Below, piece by piece: positions 33,466 to 44,238 of a stretch of DNA of 54,917 nt. Source of the DNA: Enterobacter sichuanensis (GTDB lineage: Bacteria; Pseudomonadota; Gammaproteobacteria; Enterobacterales; Enterobacteriaceae); assembly GCF_002939185.1 (NCBI RefSeq), contig NZ_POVL01000034.1, positions 1 to 54,917 on the forward strand, written 5' to 3'. Position numbers and translations under genes: made by a program. The notes under the pieces were generated by a model. It had not been told where the DNA came from and ran no database searches. It saw only the letters and a program-made list of their open reading frames with translations. How positions within the stretch are numbered: position 1 is the first letter of the stretch; every line of letters starts with the position of its first letter.

Positions 33466-34074
33466 TCACTCTTCAGTTTGCCAAACGCTTCTGCCATTAA
33501 ATACGCGTAATACCCAATACCCGGCCCGATTTTCAACGACCGTGTAGGCATCATGACTGAACGGGAAATGCCACATCGCTGCCGGAGGCATCCCTAACCA
33601 GGTTGCCAGCAGCAGGCTCAGCACGCCCTGATGCGCCACAATGAGCATCTCTTCGTGCTGCTGCAGTTGACTCATCTCATCCGCCGCCGCCCTGACACGT
33701 GCGGCGAAATGCGGGAAAGCTTCGCCGCCGTCGGGCGTGGCGTTTTGCCAGTCATCCATCCAGCGCTGCCACGACGCGGGATTTTCTTTTTCAATGTCGC
33801 TGTAGTGCCGCATCTCCCATTCGCCAAAATCCAGCTCGTTAAGACGCGCATCCACATGAACATCATGGGCAGTTGGCACGATAAGCTGCGCCGTTTGCTG
33901 AGCACGCTGCAGCGCGCTGACGCGCGTTTGCCCGAACGCGATCCCGGCCAAAAACCCGGCAACACGCTGGCTTTGCACAATGCCCTGCGGCGAGAGCGAC
34001 AAATCGGTACTCCCGTAAAATACACCGCTGAGGTTAGCGGTGGTTTGACCATGCCGGACCAGAAAAATACGCAT
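33466..34074 (-). CDS. cobC: alpha-ribazole-5-phosphate phosphatase
   Basis: A 202-residue histidine-phosphatase family enzyme: FLVRHGQTTANLSGVFYG holds the phospho-accepting His8, with further motif residues in LNELDFGEWE and IVAHQGVLS. It removes the phosphate from alpha-ribazole phosphate or adenosylcobalamin phosphate. It lies between cobS and cobT; in Salmonella cobC is elsewhere on the chromosome. Confidence 0.9.
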   Translation of the reverse strand: MRIFLVRHGQTTANLSGVFYGSTDLSLSPQGIVQSQRVAGFLAGIAFGQTRVSALQRAQQTAQLIVPTAHDVHVDARLNELDFGEWEMRHYSDIEKENPASWQRWMDDWQNATPDGGEAFPHFAARVRAAADEMSQLQQHEEMLIVAHQGVLSLLLATWLGMPPAAMWHFPFSHDAYTVVENRAGYWVLRVFNGRSVWQTEE

Positions 34075-34077
34075 ACG

Positions 34078-34836
34078 TCAGACCCACAGAAGCGCCAGAA
34101 GGAAGACCATTTCGCCAATCTCCTCCATCGCGCCCAGGGTATCCCCCGTTAGCCCGTTCAGTCGGCGGCTTAAAAAAGTCTTTACCGCGTTGACGGCAAT
34201 CCCGGCGATGATGCTGGCGACAAGCCCCTGCATCCCCGCCATCAGCCCCACGAGCGCTACGCCGATGCAGAGGGTGATGATGGTCTCTTTGCCGCTGATA
34301 TGGCCGAGATAGGCGTTTGCCATGCCAGCACCCTCACGCGCATAGTGCTGCCGGTACATGGCCAACACCATTCCCGTGCGCCCGACGATCGGCGCACACA
34401 CCAGCAGTGCAAAGAGAGTATTAACAGGAAGATGAGCCAGGGAGATCGCCGTAGCGACTTTGATAAGGATGCAGAATACGATGGCCAGACCGCCGTAAGT
34501 CCCCAACCGGCTATCGCGCATAATCTCCAGCATCCGTTCACGGGTGCGGGCAGAAAAAACGCCATCGCAGGTGTCCGCCAGACCGTCCAGATGAAACCCG
34601 CCGGTCAGCAGCACCAGCGCCAGCACCCAGGCAACCGCACCGATGATGATGCCCCCGCCGGTCTGGCTCACCGCCAGATAGCTTACGGCGGCCAGGCCAC
34701 CAACGATCAAGCCCACCACGGGGAACCAGGGAACGCCACGGCCATACTGCGAGAATTCAACGCCGTCGCTCCATTTTTGCGGCACCGGTATGCGGGTAAT
34801 AAATCCCAGCGTCGCCCACAACATTTTTAACGACAT
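34078..34836 (-). CDS. cobS: adenosylcobinamide-GDP ribazoletransferase
   Basis: A 252-residue polytopic inner-membrane enzyme joining the activated corrin to alpha-ribazole. The start is LGFITRIPVP; the active-site motif GGFHLDGLADTCDGVF lies at about 79-94; about six hydrophobic segments. The start at 34836 overlaps the cobU end by 10 bases and matches the Salmonella N-terminus. Confidence 0.93.
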   Translation of the reverse strand: MSLKMLWATLGFITRIPVPQKWSDGVEFSQYGRGVPWFPVVGLIVGGLAAVSYLAVSQTGGGIIIGAVAWVLALVLLTGGFHLDGLADTCDGVFSARTRERMLEIMRDSRLGTYGGLAIVFCILIKVATAISLAHLPVNTLFALLVCAPIVGRTGMVLAMYRQHYAREGAGMANAYLGHISGKETIITLCIGVALVGLMAGMQGLVASIIAGIAVNAVKTFLSRRLNGLTGDTLGAMEEIGEMVFLLALLWV

Positions 34837-35378
34837 TTAATCTTTACTCCAATTCCCGAGACAACCAGCCACACGTCCTGCGCCGCCCGCGCCAGCTTTT
34901 GGTTCGCGCGCCCGGCAATATCAACAAAATGACGCGCCAGCCGATTCTCTGGCGTAATGCTCATGCCCAGCTCATTGGTCACAATATAAACCGGCGCCGC
35001 CGACTGCTGGCAGGCCGCAATCAGGTCGTCCACCTGCTCTTGCAACACCGCCTCAAGCGCGAAAAAATCGAGGGTTTCTGGCGACGCGCCGCCGCTGGCG
35101 TCATAGAGCAGGTTCGACAACAGGGTGGTGACGCATTCCAGAACAACGCCTTCGCCCGGCTGCACCTGGTGGCGGATCACATCGCCCAGATCGCGATACC
35201 CTTCCCAGGTTCGCCAGTGCGCAGGACGCTGGGCGCGGTGCTTGTCAACGCGCAGCGCCATCTCTTCATCGGTAATCACTGACGTCGCGATATACAGCAC
35301 GCGTTCGCACTGCTGCGCCGCCAGTTGTTCGACGTGCGCACTTTTCCCGCTGCGCGCGCCTCCGGTGACTAATATCAT
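34827..35378 (-). CDS. cobU: adenosylcobinamide kinase/guanylyltransferase
   Basis: A 183-residue bifunctional enzyme: P-loop [10 protein letters not shown] (6-15), then [12 protein letters not shown] and the guanylylation region [13 protein letters not shown]. It forms adenosylcobinamide-GDP for CobS. It overlaps cbiP by 4 bases. Confidence 0.93.
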   Translation of the reverse strand: MILVTGGARSGKSAHVEQLAAQQCERVLYIATSVITDEEMALRVDKHRAQRPAHWRTWEGYRDLGDVIRHQVQPGEGVVLECVTTLLSNLLYDASGGASPETLDFFALEAVLQEQVDDLIAACQQSAAPVYIVTNELGMSITPENRLARHFVDIAGRANQKLARAAQDVWLVVSGIGVKIKCR

Positions 35379-36898
35379 GCGCCCACCTCCTGATGCTCCC
35401 GCATAATTTGATAGATCTTTTTAATATCAATATGTTCTCGCATCGCGCTCGCCAGGATATCAAACTGTTGCGCTTTATAAGCCGCGTAATCTACCGCAAC
35501 GTCTAATGGCGCCAGTCCTTTGCGCTGGCGTAAGCCATCCACCATGGCGCGCGTGAACGCATCGTTATCGAATAACCCATGGAGATACGTTCCTATCACC
35601 TTCCCGTCAGCGCTGATGGCACCATCGGCTATGTGCGTGCCCCCTTTTTCCAGAAACAGCGCCGGGTCACCGTCGGAGATCAGCCGGGTCTCTCCCATAT
35701 GAATCTCATAACCCTGCACCTTCATGCCTGATAACGGGGCAAGCCACGTCGGCAGTGCCGACGCCATCCGCGCAGAAACCTGCGTCGTGGTTTTTCGCTG
35801 CGCAAAGCGAGTCACGGTATGAAGTAGACCCAGCCCTGGCTGGGTTCCCATTCCCGATTCCACCTCATCAATGATGGTGTCGCCAAGCATCTGGTAGCCG
35901 CCGCAAATGCCCATGACGGGCACGTTCTGTTGGTGGGACTGCAGCACCGCGTGCGCCATGCCGCTTTCCCGCAGCCAGGCCAGATCGCCCAGCGTATTTT
36001 TACTGCCGGGGAGAATCACGAGGTCAGCCCCCGCCACCTCCTGGGGAGAGCGAACATAGCGCACGCGCACATCGGGCTGCGCCGAGAGGGCGTTAAAGTC
36101 GGTGAAGTTGGAGATATGCGGGACCTGCACCACGGCAATGTCGATATCACGCGGCGCGGTTCGCAGGTATTTTCCCTTTTGCAGCGCCACGCCGTCCTCA
36201 TCTTCCAGATCCACATCCAGCCACGGCATAACCCCCAACACCGGCACGCCGGTCAGGTTTTCTATCTGTTCAATGCCCGAACAGAGCAGCGCAACATCGC
36301 CACGAAATTTATTGATGATGACCCCTTTCACGCGTGCCCGCTCGTGGTCGTGCAGCAGCGCCAGCGTACCGTAGATGGCGGCAAACACGCCGCCTCTGTC
36401 AATGTCCGCCACGAGGATCACCGGGCACTGCGCCATTTCGGCCATCCCCATATTGACGATATCGCGATCGCGCAGGTTAATTTCCGCCGGGCTACCCGCG
36501 CCTTCCAGCACCAGCACGTCATACTCTCTGGCCAGGCTGTTATAGACATTACGGATCTGCTCCCGCAGACGCGGTTTGTACGCGTGGTAGCTGACCGCGT
36601 CCATATCGGTCGCCACTTGCCCCATCAGCACCACCTGCGCTTTACGGTCACTGGTCGGTTTTAACAACACCGGATTCATCCGTACGTCTGGCGTTATCCC
36701 CGCCGCCTGGGCCTGAAAAATCTGCGCGCGGCCCATCTCTTTTCCCTCAGGGGTGATACCGGAATTGAGCGCCATATTCTGCGATTTAAACGGCGCGGTA
36801 CGCAGGCCATCCTGATAAAAAATCCGGCACAGCCCTGCCACCAGGACGCTTTTACCGACGTCAGAAGCGGTTCCCTGCAACATAATTGCCTGCGTCAT
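35375..36898 (-). CDS. cbiP: cobyric acid synthase
   Basis: A 507-residue glutamine-dependent amidotransferase that amidates four side chains (b, d, e, g) of adenosylcobyrinate diamide. N-terminal synthetase domain with [16 protein letters not shown]-terminal class I glutaminase domain with nucleophile Cys332 ([12 protein letters not shown]) and the His of [10 protein letters not shown]. It overlaps cbiO by 4 bases. Confidence 0.94.
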   Translation of the reverse strand: MTQAIMLQGTASDVGKSVLVAGLCRIFYQDGLRTAPFKSQNMALNSGITPEGKEMGRAQIFQAQAAGITPDVRMNPVLLKPTSDRKAQVVLMGQVATDMDAVSYHAYKPRLREQIRNVYNSLAREYDVLVLEGAGSPAEINLRDRDIVNMGMAEMAQCPVILVADIDRGGVFAAIYGTLALLHDHERARVKGVIINKFRGDVALLCSGIEQIENLTGVPVLGVMPWLDVDLEDEDGVALQKGKYLRTAPRDIDIAVVQVPHISNFTDFNALSAQPDVRVRYVRSPQEVAGADLVILPGSKNTLGDLAWLRESGMAHAVLQSHQQNVPVMGICGGYQMLGDTIIDEVESGMGTQPGLGLLHTVTRFAQRKTTTQVSARMASALPTWLAPLSGMKVQGYEIHMGETRLISDGDPALFLEKGGTHIADGAISADGKVIGTYLHGLFDNDAFTRAMVDGLRQRKGLAPLDVAVDYAAYKAQQFDILASAMREHIDIKKIYQIMREHQEVGA

Positions 36899-37713
36899 GA
36901 GGCCTCCTTCATTACGTTTTTTTGTCGCATACGGCTGAAAAATTCATCTTCGGTTTTGCATAACGGCAGGCCAAGTTGCGCATGCAGTTTGACGAGCCAG
37001 GGCTGCGTTAATCCGGCCCGTTCAATCAGTTCGCTGCGGGCAAACACCTCGCCCGGCGCACCGTGCGCCAGCACTTCTCCCTGACGCAGCACGTAGACGG
37101 CATCGCTGACCTCGTAAATCAGGTCAATATCATGACTGGAGATCACCACGTGGTTCCCCTGCGCCACAATACGTCTGATAATCTCGATCATCTGCGTGCG
37201 TCCTGAAGGATCAAGCCCGGCCGTGGGCTCGTCCAGCAGAAGATAGCGCGCCCCCAGTACCAGCGCCCCAGCGATGGCGACTCGCTTCTTTTGCCCATGG
37301 CTCAGGCACTGGATCGGCTGCTGACGAAAACGCTGCGCGTCGACCAGCGTCAGCGCATCGTCGACGCGCCGCGCGATCTCCGGCTCCGCCACCCCCAGGT
37401 TGCGCAGGCTGAAGGCGATGTCGCTATCAATATCGGTATAAAAGATCTGCTGATCGGGGTCCTGAAACACCGTTGCGACCTGTTGACGGAGCGCCAGCAG
37501 TCCGCGTTTGCTGTAGTCCAGCGACTTCCCCTGCCACAGCACCGCCCCCTGCTGCGGCCTCAGCAGGCCGCTCAGGTTCATAAATAACGTCGACTTTCCG
37601 CAACCGTTAGCCCCGACCAGCCCGGTGACGGCATGGGTCGAAAAATCCAGCGTCAGCCCTTTAAGTACCTGCGCCTCCTGATAGCGAAACCAGAGATTGG
37701 CGGTGGTCAGCAT
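36895..37713 (-). CDS. cbiO: cobalt ECF transporter ATPase
   Basis: A 272-residue ATPase: Walker [10 protein letters not shown], signature LSHGQKKR and Walker [14 protein letters not shown]. It powers cobalt uptake with CbiM, CbiN and CbiQ, supplying metal for CbiK. It starts 11 bases after cbiQ. Confidence 0.92.
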   Translation of the reverse strand: MLTTANLWFRYQEAQVLKGLTLDFSTHAVTGLVGANGCGKSTLFMNLSGLLRPQQGAVLWQGKSLDYSKRGLLALRQQVATVFQDPDQQIFYTDIDSDIAFSLRNLGVAEPEIARRVDDALTLVDAQRFRQQPIQCLSHGQKKRVAIAGALVLGARYLLLDEPTAGLDPSGRTQMIEIIRRIVAQGNHVVISSHDIDLIYEVSDAVYVLRQGEVLAHGAPGEVFARSELIERAGLTQPWLVKLHAQLGLPLCKTEDEFFSRMRQKNVMKEAS

Positions 37714-37724
37714 GGTGCGATTCC

Positions 37725-38402
37725 TTACAGGGGAAAATCACCCTGGTAGAGTTTAATATCCAGCGTGGTCGCCATCTGCTGATAGCGAATCAACACCCGG
37801 GTAAACAGCAAACCGACCAGCATCGCCAGAGAGCGATAACATTTTGGCAGGCTGCGATAGCCAAAACGCAGGGTCTGCGCGCGATGAATCGCCAGCGCTT
37901 CGTCCAGCAAAATAAAAATAAAGCGCCAGGTCAGCAGAATCTGTTCGGTAAGCAGACGCGGCACGCGCGCCCGCTTAAGCAGTACAATCAGCTGCGGAAA
38001 CGGCAAGTTCAGTACCAGCCAGAACGTCGCCGCCAGCGCGGCAAGGCTGCGCCAGAAGGTTTCACTGGCGGCGGTCATCCCGGAAACGGTGATCCCCAGC
38101 CAGTAGTGCCCCACGGGGACGCTGACCACCAGCGTGTGCGGGTCTCGGGTGACGCTAAAGAGGATCGTCAGTACCCCGACCAGCAGAAAGCCAAACGGCA
38201 ACGCCATCCAGCGGCACCAGCGCCAGAAGCTCATACGCAGCAGCCAGCAGGTCAGTCCCGCCGTCAACGCCACTACGATCCCCTGTCCCAGCGGCGGCAG
38301 CACAAACGCCAGCATCATCAGCACCAGCCAGAGCAGAAACTTGCGTTCCGGCGCAACGTGAGCCCAGCGGCTCTGGTAGCTAAGCCTGTCAAGCCCGGTC
38401 AT
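37725..38402 (-). CDS. cbiQ: cobalt ECF transporter transmembrane protein
   Basis: A 225-residue T-component with about five hydrophobic segments and the coupling helices around RARVPRLLTEQILLTWR and RAQTLRFGY. It starts MTGLDRLSYQ at ATG 38402, overlapping cbiN by 14 bases; a GTG one codon earlier is possible. Confidence 0.92.
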   Translation of the reverse strand: MTGLDRLSYQSRWAHVAPERKFLLWLVLMMLAFVLPPLGQGIVVALTAGLTCWLLRMSFWRWCRWMALPFGFLLVGVLTILFSVTRDPHTLVVSVPVGHYWLGITVSGMTAASETFWRSLAALAATFWLVLNLPFPQLIVLLKRARVPRLLTEQILLTWRFIFILLDEALAIHRAQTLRFGYRSLPKCYRSLAMLVGLLFTRVLIRYQQMATTLDIKLYQGDFPL

Positions 38403-38670
38403 CACGGCGCTGTCTGCCTTTCGTGTAGCCCAAAATATAGAAAATCACCGCTGCGCCAATGGAGCCCTGGAGCGTAAACAGCAGGCTTTCAATTTCGCCG
38501 CTGGCGGGTTCATAGAGCGGCGTGAACCATGGCGTGTACTGCGGCGCCACCACCTGGATTTGATTTTCGGCTTCACCATCCGAGCCGCCAAATTCCCCCC
38601 CGTGATCGATAAAAAATGGCAGTACGATCAGGACAAGCACCATCGCCAACAGCATCAGCGTTTTTTTCAT
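38389..38670 (-). CDS. cbiN: cobalt transport accessory protein
   Basis: A 93-residue protein with two transmembrane helices (about 4-21 and 68-83) flanking a periplasmic loop. CbiN helps metal loading of CbiM. It starts 1 base after the cbiM stop. Confidence 0.92.
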   Translation of the reverse strand: MKKTLMLLAMVLVLIVLPFFIDHGGEFGGSDGEAENQIQVVAPQYTPWFTPLYEPASGEIESLLFTLQGSIGAAVIFYILGYTKGRQRRDDRA

Positions 38671-38671
38671 C

Positions 38672-39409
38672 TCAGTATCCTTGTGCGGTAATCAGCTGAC
38701 GTTTGGTCAACTGGTCATAAATCATGACGGTTAACAATCCCTCTGCGATGGCGATGGGGATCTGCGTCAGGCAGAAAATGCCCATGAATTTCACCATCGA
38801 GCCCGTGGTACCCGTCGCCGGGTCCGGGAACGCCGCGCCAAGCTGAACCGAAGTCACAAAATAAGTCACCAGATCCGCCAGCATCGCGCACAAAAATACC
38901 CCGACATCACGACGGAGCCCGGCACGGCAGGCCATCTTCCACACCATGTACCCGACAACCGGCCCAATCACCGCCATCGACATGCCGTTCGCGCCAAGCG
39001 TGGTCAAGCCGCCGTGTGCCAGCAGCAGTGCCTGAAACAACAGCACGATGGCGCCGAGGATGGCGACGACCCCAGGCCCGAACAGAATCACGGCGAGTCC
39101 CACGCCGGTGGGATGCGAGCAACTGCCGGTTACCGATGGGATCTTCAGTGCCGACAGCACGAAAATAAATGCCCCGCACAGCGCCAGCAGGACTTTCTGG
39201 TGGCTATCCTCCTGCACGATACGGCGCAGACGCACCAGTCCGTACCACAAACACGGTAAGAAGAGCAGCCACCACGCCAGCGCCCACATCGGCGGTAAAA
39301 ACCCTTCCATGATGTGCATTGCGAACGCCTGCTCCGGCACCACCATCAGCAATAGCGCCGCCGCCAGGCCACCAAATGACAGCTGTTTAAGCTGTTGTTC
39401 GAGTTTCAT
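38672..39409 (-). CDS. cbiM: cobalt ECF transporter substrate-binding subunit
   Basis: A 245-residue S-component. Residues 1-30 are a signal-type leader ending EQAFA, exposing MHIMEGFLPP, whose His2 binds Co2+ in this family. About seven hydrophobic segments follow, with SVTGSCSHPTGVGLAVILFGP typical of CbiM. It adjoins cbiL with no gap. Confidence 0.93.
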   Translation of the reverse strand: MKLEQQLKQLSFGGLAAALLLMVVPEQAFAMHIMEGFLPPMWALAWWLLFLPCLWYGLVRLRRIVQEDSHQKVLLALCGAFIFVLSALKIPSVTGSCSHPTGVGLAVILFGPGVVAILGAIVLLFQALLLAHGGLTTLGANGMSMAVIGPVVGYMVWKMACRAGLRRDVGVFLCAMLADLVTYFVTSVQLGAAFPDPATGTTGSMVKFMGIFCLTQIPIAIAEGLLTVMIYDQLTKRQLITAQGY

Positions 39410-40120
39410 TCACGCATACTCCCACTGTTTGTTGACCAGAATGGTTGAGAAATAGGGTAACGGCTGGTCATCAGCAACCTCATCCAGATGCCGCCAGCAC
39501 TGCTCGCCAGGGAGCGTGGCCTCTGACATCATCAGCGCACAGTTCAGCAACCCGGCCTGCGCCAGCAGCGCTTTGATGCGCGCAAACCGGCCATACACCT
39601 TCATCAGCACCAGACTGTCGTGCTGCTGCAGCGCCTGTGCAATCTCCGCTTCCGGCGCGGTACAGGCGATCACCGCCAGCGACTGCTGTTCCATCGCCAG
39701 CGGCGTTTTGGACCGCGCGGCAATCGCGGCAAACGACGTCACCCCGGGCACAATTTCCAGCCAGTCCGGATTGCCGATGCGTCGCAGTAAGAACACCCAG
39801 GTGCTGAACAGCATGGCGTCGCCCAGGGTGATAAAGCCAACCTGTTTTCCATCGTTCACCGCCATTACTAACGCGTCGGCCACCTCATCCCACACCGCCT
39901 CCTTTTCTGCATCGTCGGCGCTCATGGGAAAGTGGCAGCAGCGGATGTCGGTCTGTTGGCCGATAAACGGCCGGACGATAGAGAGCGCCAGGCTATCGCC
40001 GCCTTTGCGGCCGGCCGGGGCATAGAGAATATCCAGCGAACCGAGGATCCGTGAGGCGCGCACGGTGATAAGGTCAGACGCGCCCGGCCCGGTACTCAGG
40101 GCGTACAGTTTGCCGCTCAT
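39410..40120 (-). CDS. cbiL: cobalt-precorrin-2 C20-methyltransferase
   Basis: A 236-residue SAM-dependent tetrapyrrole methylase starting MSGKLYALSTGPGASDLITVRA, with VGFITLGDAMLFSTW and EIVPGVTSFAAIAA as SAM-site segments. It starts at the ATGA overlap with cbiK. Confidence 0.93.
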   Translation of the reverse strand: MSGKLYALSTGPGASDLITVRASRILGSLDILYAPAGRKGGDSLALSIVRPFIGQQTDIRCCHFPMSADDAEKEAVWDEVADALVMAVNDGKQVGFITLGDAMLFSTWVFLLRRIGNPDWLEIVPGVTSFAAIAARSKTPLAMEQQSLAVIACTAPEAEIAQALQQHDSLVLMKVYGRFARIKALLAQAGLLNCALMMSEATLPGEQCWRHLDEVADDQPLPYFSTILVNKQWEYA

Positions 40121-40911
40121 GCTGCCTCCTCCATCGCGACGCTCAGCGCCTGCTGCAGATGGGCGACGAACATCGCGCGCACCGCCAGGTTTTCTCCCAG
40201 CCCGCTCAGCCACGGCGTCGCCGCGATCCCGGCTGCGTTAAACAACGTCTTCCAGGAATCCTCGGCATCCGAGGCCATATCATTAATGGCGTGATCGCCT
40301 GCCACCAGCATCAGCGGCATCAGATGCACGGCGGTGACGCCCTCTTTACCGAGGCTCTCAATCAGGATGTCGACTTCCGGGTAACTCTCCACCGCACCGA
40401 CGCGGGCAGGGAAACCCTGGACCATCATCATGTGGTCAAGGCAGGCATAGGCCGCAAAGGCGTGATGGCTGGCGCCGTGGCCCATAAACACCACTTTTTC
40501 CGTGGCACCAAGCGCTGGCATCTGCTGTTGCAATGCGCGTATCAGCTGCGCGTAATCGTCGTGGCTGCTCAGGAGCGGTACCCCCAGCGTCAGGCGGGTA
40601 AACAGCGGGCGCAGGCTCTGCACTTCACGGACGATTTTCTCGTACTCATCGCCGTTGATGATATGCAGGGACTGAATCGCCACATCCTGATATCCCTGAG
40701 CCGCAAGCTTTTTCAGCGCCTGCAGCGGCGTATCGATCTCAATGCCGTCACGCTGTTTCAGCTTGCGAATAATCATCCCGGAGGTGAATGCCCGAAACAG
40801 CTCACGGTCAGGGCAGCTTTCTGCCAGCGCACGCTCGCAGGCCACAATGTTCTTCTCGCAGGTATCGTGGTAGCTGGTACCAAAGCTGACCACCAGAAGC
40901 GCCTTTTTCAT
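40117..40911 (-). CDS. cbiK: sirohydrochlorin cobaltochelatase
   Basis: A 264-residue class II chelatase inserting Co2+ into sirohydrochlorin, the commitment step of the anaerobic pathway. The metal-site residues His145, Glu175 and His207 fall at exactly the positions known for Salmonella CbiK. The start MKKALLVVSFGTSY at 40911 follows AGGAG by about 7 bases. Confidence 0.94.
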   Translation of the reverse strand: MKKALLVVSFGTSYHDTCEKNIVACERALAESCPDRELFRAFTSGMIIRKLKQRDGIEIDTPLQALKKLAAQGYQDVAIQSLHIINGDEYEKIVREVQSLRPLFTRLTLGVPLLSSHDDYAQLIRALQQQMPALGATEKVVFMGHGASHHAFAAYACLDHMMMVQGFPARVGAVESYPEVDILIESLGKEGVTAVHLMPLMLVAGDHAINDMASDAEDSWKTLFNAAGIAATPWLSGLGENLAVRAMFVAHLQQALSVAMEEAA

Positions 40912-40921
40912 CACTATCTCC

Positions 40922-41707
40922 TTAAGCAACGGCCATCCAACGCGCTAAACGCCCGGCGAATGCGGCCTGACTTTCCAGTAACTCGTCTCCCGTCACCAGC
41001 GGTGCCGGGCGTGTAATCACGATGCAGGGAATGCCCGCATCCAGACAGGGTTGAACCTTTTCCCGATAACCGCCTTCCGCCCCGGACGCTTTGGTTATCA
41101 TCACGTCAACCCGGCACTGACGATAAAACGCCGCGTTAAACTCAGCGCTGAATGGTCCGCACAGGGCGAAAATCTCGGTAACACCAAAGCCAAGCCCGGC
41201 GCATTGCTCAAGGACCTCGGGCACCGGCAGTACCCGGGCCAGCAGCGTTTTCTCCGGCAGCGCGGTACGCCAGCGCGCCAGATCTTTACTCCCGGTAGTC
41301 AGCAGCACGCGTTCGCCAAGACGCCGCGCGATGTCGCAGGCCTCTTCAATTCCCGGCACGCTGTAGAGCAGCGGATGCGTCAGCTCGCTAAGCTGTTCAG
41401 GGCGCTGATAGCGGCTAAGCAACACGCCCACCGTTTCACAGGCCGTCAGGATGTTGCGGCTGACCACCTCAGCGTAGGGATGCGAAGCGTCAATCACCCA
41501 GCGGGTCCTGTTTTCCGTAAGCCAGTCAACCATCTGTTGCGGCTCCAGACGACCACAGCGCACGCGCCCCTTAATGTCGCCCGCCAGCCGCTTCCCGGTG
41601 GGCGTCGCCACCGACAGGGTGTAGGCCACGCCAGCCGCATCCAGCTGGTGGCAGATCGCGCGGGCATCGCTGGTGCCCCCCAAGACCAGCACGTCGCCAT
41701 ATTTCAC
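40922..41707 (-). CDS. cbiJ: cobalt-precorrin-6A reductase
   Basis: A 261-residue NADPH-dependent reductase: LVLGGTSDARAICHQL at the N-terminus, WVIDASHPYAEVVSRNI and LLTTGSKDLARW in the middle, ITKASGAEGGYREKV near the C-terminus. It overlaps cbiH by 4 bases. Confidence 0.92.
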   Translation of the reverse strand: MKYGDVLVLGGTSDARAICHQLDAAGVAYTLSVATPTGKRLAGDIKGRVRCGRLEPQQMVDWLTENRTRWVIDASHPYAEVVSRNILTACETVGVLLSRYQRPEQLSELTHPLLYSVPGIEEACDIARRLGERVLLTTGSKDLARWRTALPEKTLLARVLPVPEVLEQCAGLGFGVTEIFALCGPFSAEFNAAFYRQCRVDVMITKASGAEGGYREKVQPCLDAGIPCIVITRPAPLVTGDELLESQAAFAGRLARWMAVA

Positions 41708-42429
41708 AGCACATAACCCCGCGGTGTGATCATCAGCCCCTCCTGCACATACGTGGCTTTATTTCCGACAATCACCAGACTCGTCATATCGACCGGCTCA
41801 AAGTCCATGTCACCCAGCGTGGTTAACCACTTCTCCTGCTTTTTACGCCCGGCAGATTTCACTACCCCTACCGGCGTTTGCGGACTTTTACTGGCGCGCA
41901 GCAGCTCAAATGCGCGTGCCAGATGGCCCTCGCGACCCCGACTGCGCGGGTTATAGAAACAGATGACAAAGTCCGCTTCTGCCGCGGCGACAATGCGTTT
42001 TTCGATGACGGGCCACGGCGTCAGCAGATCGCTTAAGCTGATGTGGCAAAAATCGTGCATCAGCGGTGCGCCAAGCAGAGAGGCGGCGGCGATACTGGCC
42101 GTCATCCCGGGGATCAGGCGAACCTCAACGTCCAGTTTCTGTTTGCTGACCAGCTTTAGCACCAGCCCCGCCATGCCATAAATACCGGCGTCGCCGCTGC
42201 TGATAAGCGCGACATTATGCCCGGCCTGCGCCAGCTCAATCGCCGCCTGGCAGCGTTCAATCTCCTTACACATACCGGTTTTGATGACCTGTTTGTCGCC
42301 CGTGAACGCCTTCACCAGATGGGTGTAGGTTTTGTAGCCAACGATGATTTCTGCCGCCTGTAACGCGTCTACGGCTTCCATGGTCATCATGGCCTGCGAG
42401 CCCGGGCCGATTCCAATTACGGTTAACAT
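41704..42429 (-). CDS. cbiH: cobalt-factor III C17-methyltransferase
   Basis: A 241-residue tetrapyrrole methylase that methylates C17 and contracts the ring. It starts [11 protein letters not shown] at 42429, sharing one base with the cbiG stop (TGATG). Landmarks: ISSGDAGIYGMAGL and RLIPGMTASIAAASLLGAPL. Confidence 0.93.
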   Translation of the reverse strand: MLTVIGIGPGSQAMMTMEAVDALQAAEIIVGYKTYTHLVKAFTGDKQVIKTGMCKEIERCQAAIELAQAGHNVALISSGDAGIYGMAGLVLKLVSKQKLDVEVRLIPGMTASIAAASLLGAPLMHDFCHISLSDLLTPWPVIEKRIVAAAEADFVICFYNPRSRGREGHLARAFELLRASKSPQTPVGVVKSAGRKKQEKWLTTLGDMDFEPVDMTSLVIVGNKATYVQEGLMITPRGYVL

Positions 42430-43484
42430 CAGTGTGAAACTCCCAAAGTGATAGTGACGCCCTGTTCGCGCAGGGTTTCTCCTCGTAGTTGCCCATGGCT
42501 CAGCAGCCACGCTGCCGGACCCGAGACGCTCCCCACCCCAACCGTCTGGCGTACAAAGGGTGAGGCCGCAAAGCGATGTTCGTGCTCACGCAGCGCGTCA
42601 GCGGTAAAGGTTTCAAAAGGAACACGCCAGCAGGCGGCAAGCTGAAGCAGGCCCGCTTCGTCTTTTTTAAGGGAGACGCTGCCAATCGCTTTCAGCGCCA
42701 GCGGATCGAACTGCTGCGCCTCAAGCTGACGCGACAGCAGCGTCGCCAGTAGCGAATACGGCGTGTTGCGTCGACAGCCGATGCCTGCCACAACCCGCTG
42801 CGGGACCAGCTTCCAGTGCGGCAGCGGCAGTTCCGGCAACGTATTTCGCAACGTAATACACACCAGCGCATCCAGTTCAGGGAGGTGCTGCAGGTCGCTC
42901 ACGGTAATAAATCCGCGCCGATCGCACTGACTGACGTCGCTATCGAGTTCGACATCCCACCACAACCCTACCCGCTGGTGGCTCACCAGCATCTGGTTGA
43001 CGATTTTTACCGTCGTTCGGAAATCGCGCATTCGGGCATTGAGCTGAATGGCAAGGGTATCCAGCGCGGCCATCTCGTTGACGTCCGTGGCGGTGGTTAT
43101 CACCGGGTCAGCCCCCAGTATTCCCGCCAGGTAGCGAGTCAGCGCATTCGCGCCGCCAGCATGGCCGGAAAGCAGGCTAATCACGTGCTGCCCACGCTCA
43201 TCGATCACCACCACCGCCGGGTCGCTCAGTTTGTCGTCGATCAAAGGCGCCAGGACGCGAACCGCAATGCCGGTTGCGCCAATAAAAATCAGCGCCGGGT
43301 AGTGCGTGAACGCTTCGCGAAGCGCCGGGGCAAAGCCGCCGTTGAAGGAGACAAAGCCCTCTTCCTGCAAATGCTCGCTGGCAAAGCAGGTTACCGGCAG
43401 CATCAATGCCAGGCGTTTCGCCAGCTGCACGCCACCCGGCGTCAGGCAAAACAGCGCGATGGACTCAGGCCTGACGGTATTCAT
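42429..43484 (-). CDS. cbiG: cobalt-precorrin 5A hydrolase
   Basis: A 351-residue enzyme opening the delta-lactone and releasing acetaldehyde. N-terminal domain with [15 protein letters not shown] and [12 protein letters not shown]-terminal domain with [12 protein letters not shown]. The start [18 protein letters not shown] at 43484 matches the Salmonella N-terminus and overlaps cbiF by 20 bases. Confidence 0.92.
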   Translation of the reverse strand: MNTVRPESIALFCLTPGGVQLAKRLALMLPVTCFASEHLQEEGFVSFNGGFAPALREAFTHYPALIFIGATGIAVRVLAPLIDDKLSDPAVVVIDERGQHVISLLSGHAGGANALTRYLAGILGADPVITTATDVNEMAALDTLAIQLNARMRDFRTTVKIVNQMLVSHQRVGLWWDVELDSDVSQCDRRGFITVSDLQHLPELDALVCITLRNTLPELPLPHWKLVPQRVVAGIGCRRNTPYSLLATLLSRQLEAQQFDPLALKAIGSVSLKKDEAGLLQLAACWRVPFETFTADALREHEHRFAASPFVRQTVGVGSVSGPAAWLLSHGQLRGETLREQGVTITLGVSH

Positions 43485-44238
43485 GGCTAAAATCCGCAGC
43501 ATAGAGTTTTGAGTAGTGATACTCCTCGCCCAGGAACTTCCCGACCAGAATGAGCGCCGTTTTGCGGATCCCCGCCTCGCGTACCTTGTCGGCGATATCC
43601 GCCAGCGTGCCGCGTACGGTGTGGCTTTCTGGCCAGGTCGCTTTATAAATGACGGCTACGGGCGTGGTGTCCGGGTAGCCACCTTCTATCAGACGTTCCG
43701 CCACCCGGTGAATACGCTGGACAGAGAGATAAATCGCCATGGAGGTCTGATGGCTGGCAAATGACTCCAGCTGTTCACGCGCCGGTACCGGCGTACGGCC
43801 TTCGAGGCGGGTAATAATCAGGCTCTGTGAGACTTCAGGAACGGTGTATTCGACCCCAAGCTCCGCCGCGGCGCCGAGGAAGGCGCTGACGCCGGGCACC
43901 ACCTGCCAGGCAATGCCGCGTTTGGTCAGCTCTTCGCCCTGCTCACGGACGGAACCGTAGAGCGAGACATCACCGGTTTGTAAACGTACCACCGTTTTTC
44001 CGGCCTTCACGCCTGCCGCCATCAGGTCAAGGATCTGTTCTAAATGGAGTTCCGCGCTGTCGTGGCATTCGGCCTCCTGCGGGCAATAGGCCAACAGTTC
44101 GGTATTGATAAGCGAACCGGCATAGATAACCACCTGCGCCTGCTGCAGCAGCCGATATCCCTTGAGCGTGATGAGCTCACGATCGCCGGGACCTGCACCG
44201 ACAAACCACACACAACGGGAATCAAACGTCTCAGACAT
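43465..44238 (-). CDS. cbiF: cobalt-precorrin-4 C11-methyltransferase
   Basis: A 257-residue methylase: [35 protein letters not shown] and [18 protein letters not shown]. The start MSETFDSRC at 44238 overlaps the cbiT end by 8 bases. Confidence 0.93.
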   Translation of the reverse strand: MSETFDSRCVWFVGAGPGDRELITLKGYRLLQQAQVVIYAGSLINTELLAYCPQEAECHDSAELHLEQILDLMAAGVKAGKTVVRLQTGDVSLYGSVREQGEELTKRGIAWQVVPGVSAFLGAAAELGVEYTVPEVSQSLIITRLEGRTPVPAREQLESFASHQTSMAIYLSVQRIHRVAERLIEGGYPDTTPVAVIYKATWPESHTVRGTLADIADKVREAGIRKTALILVGKFLGEEYHYSKLYAADFSHEYRQA

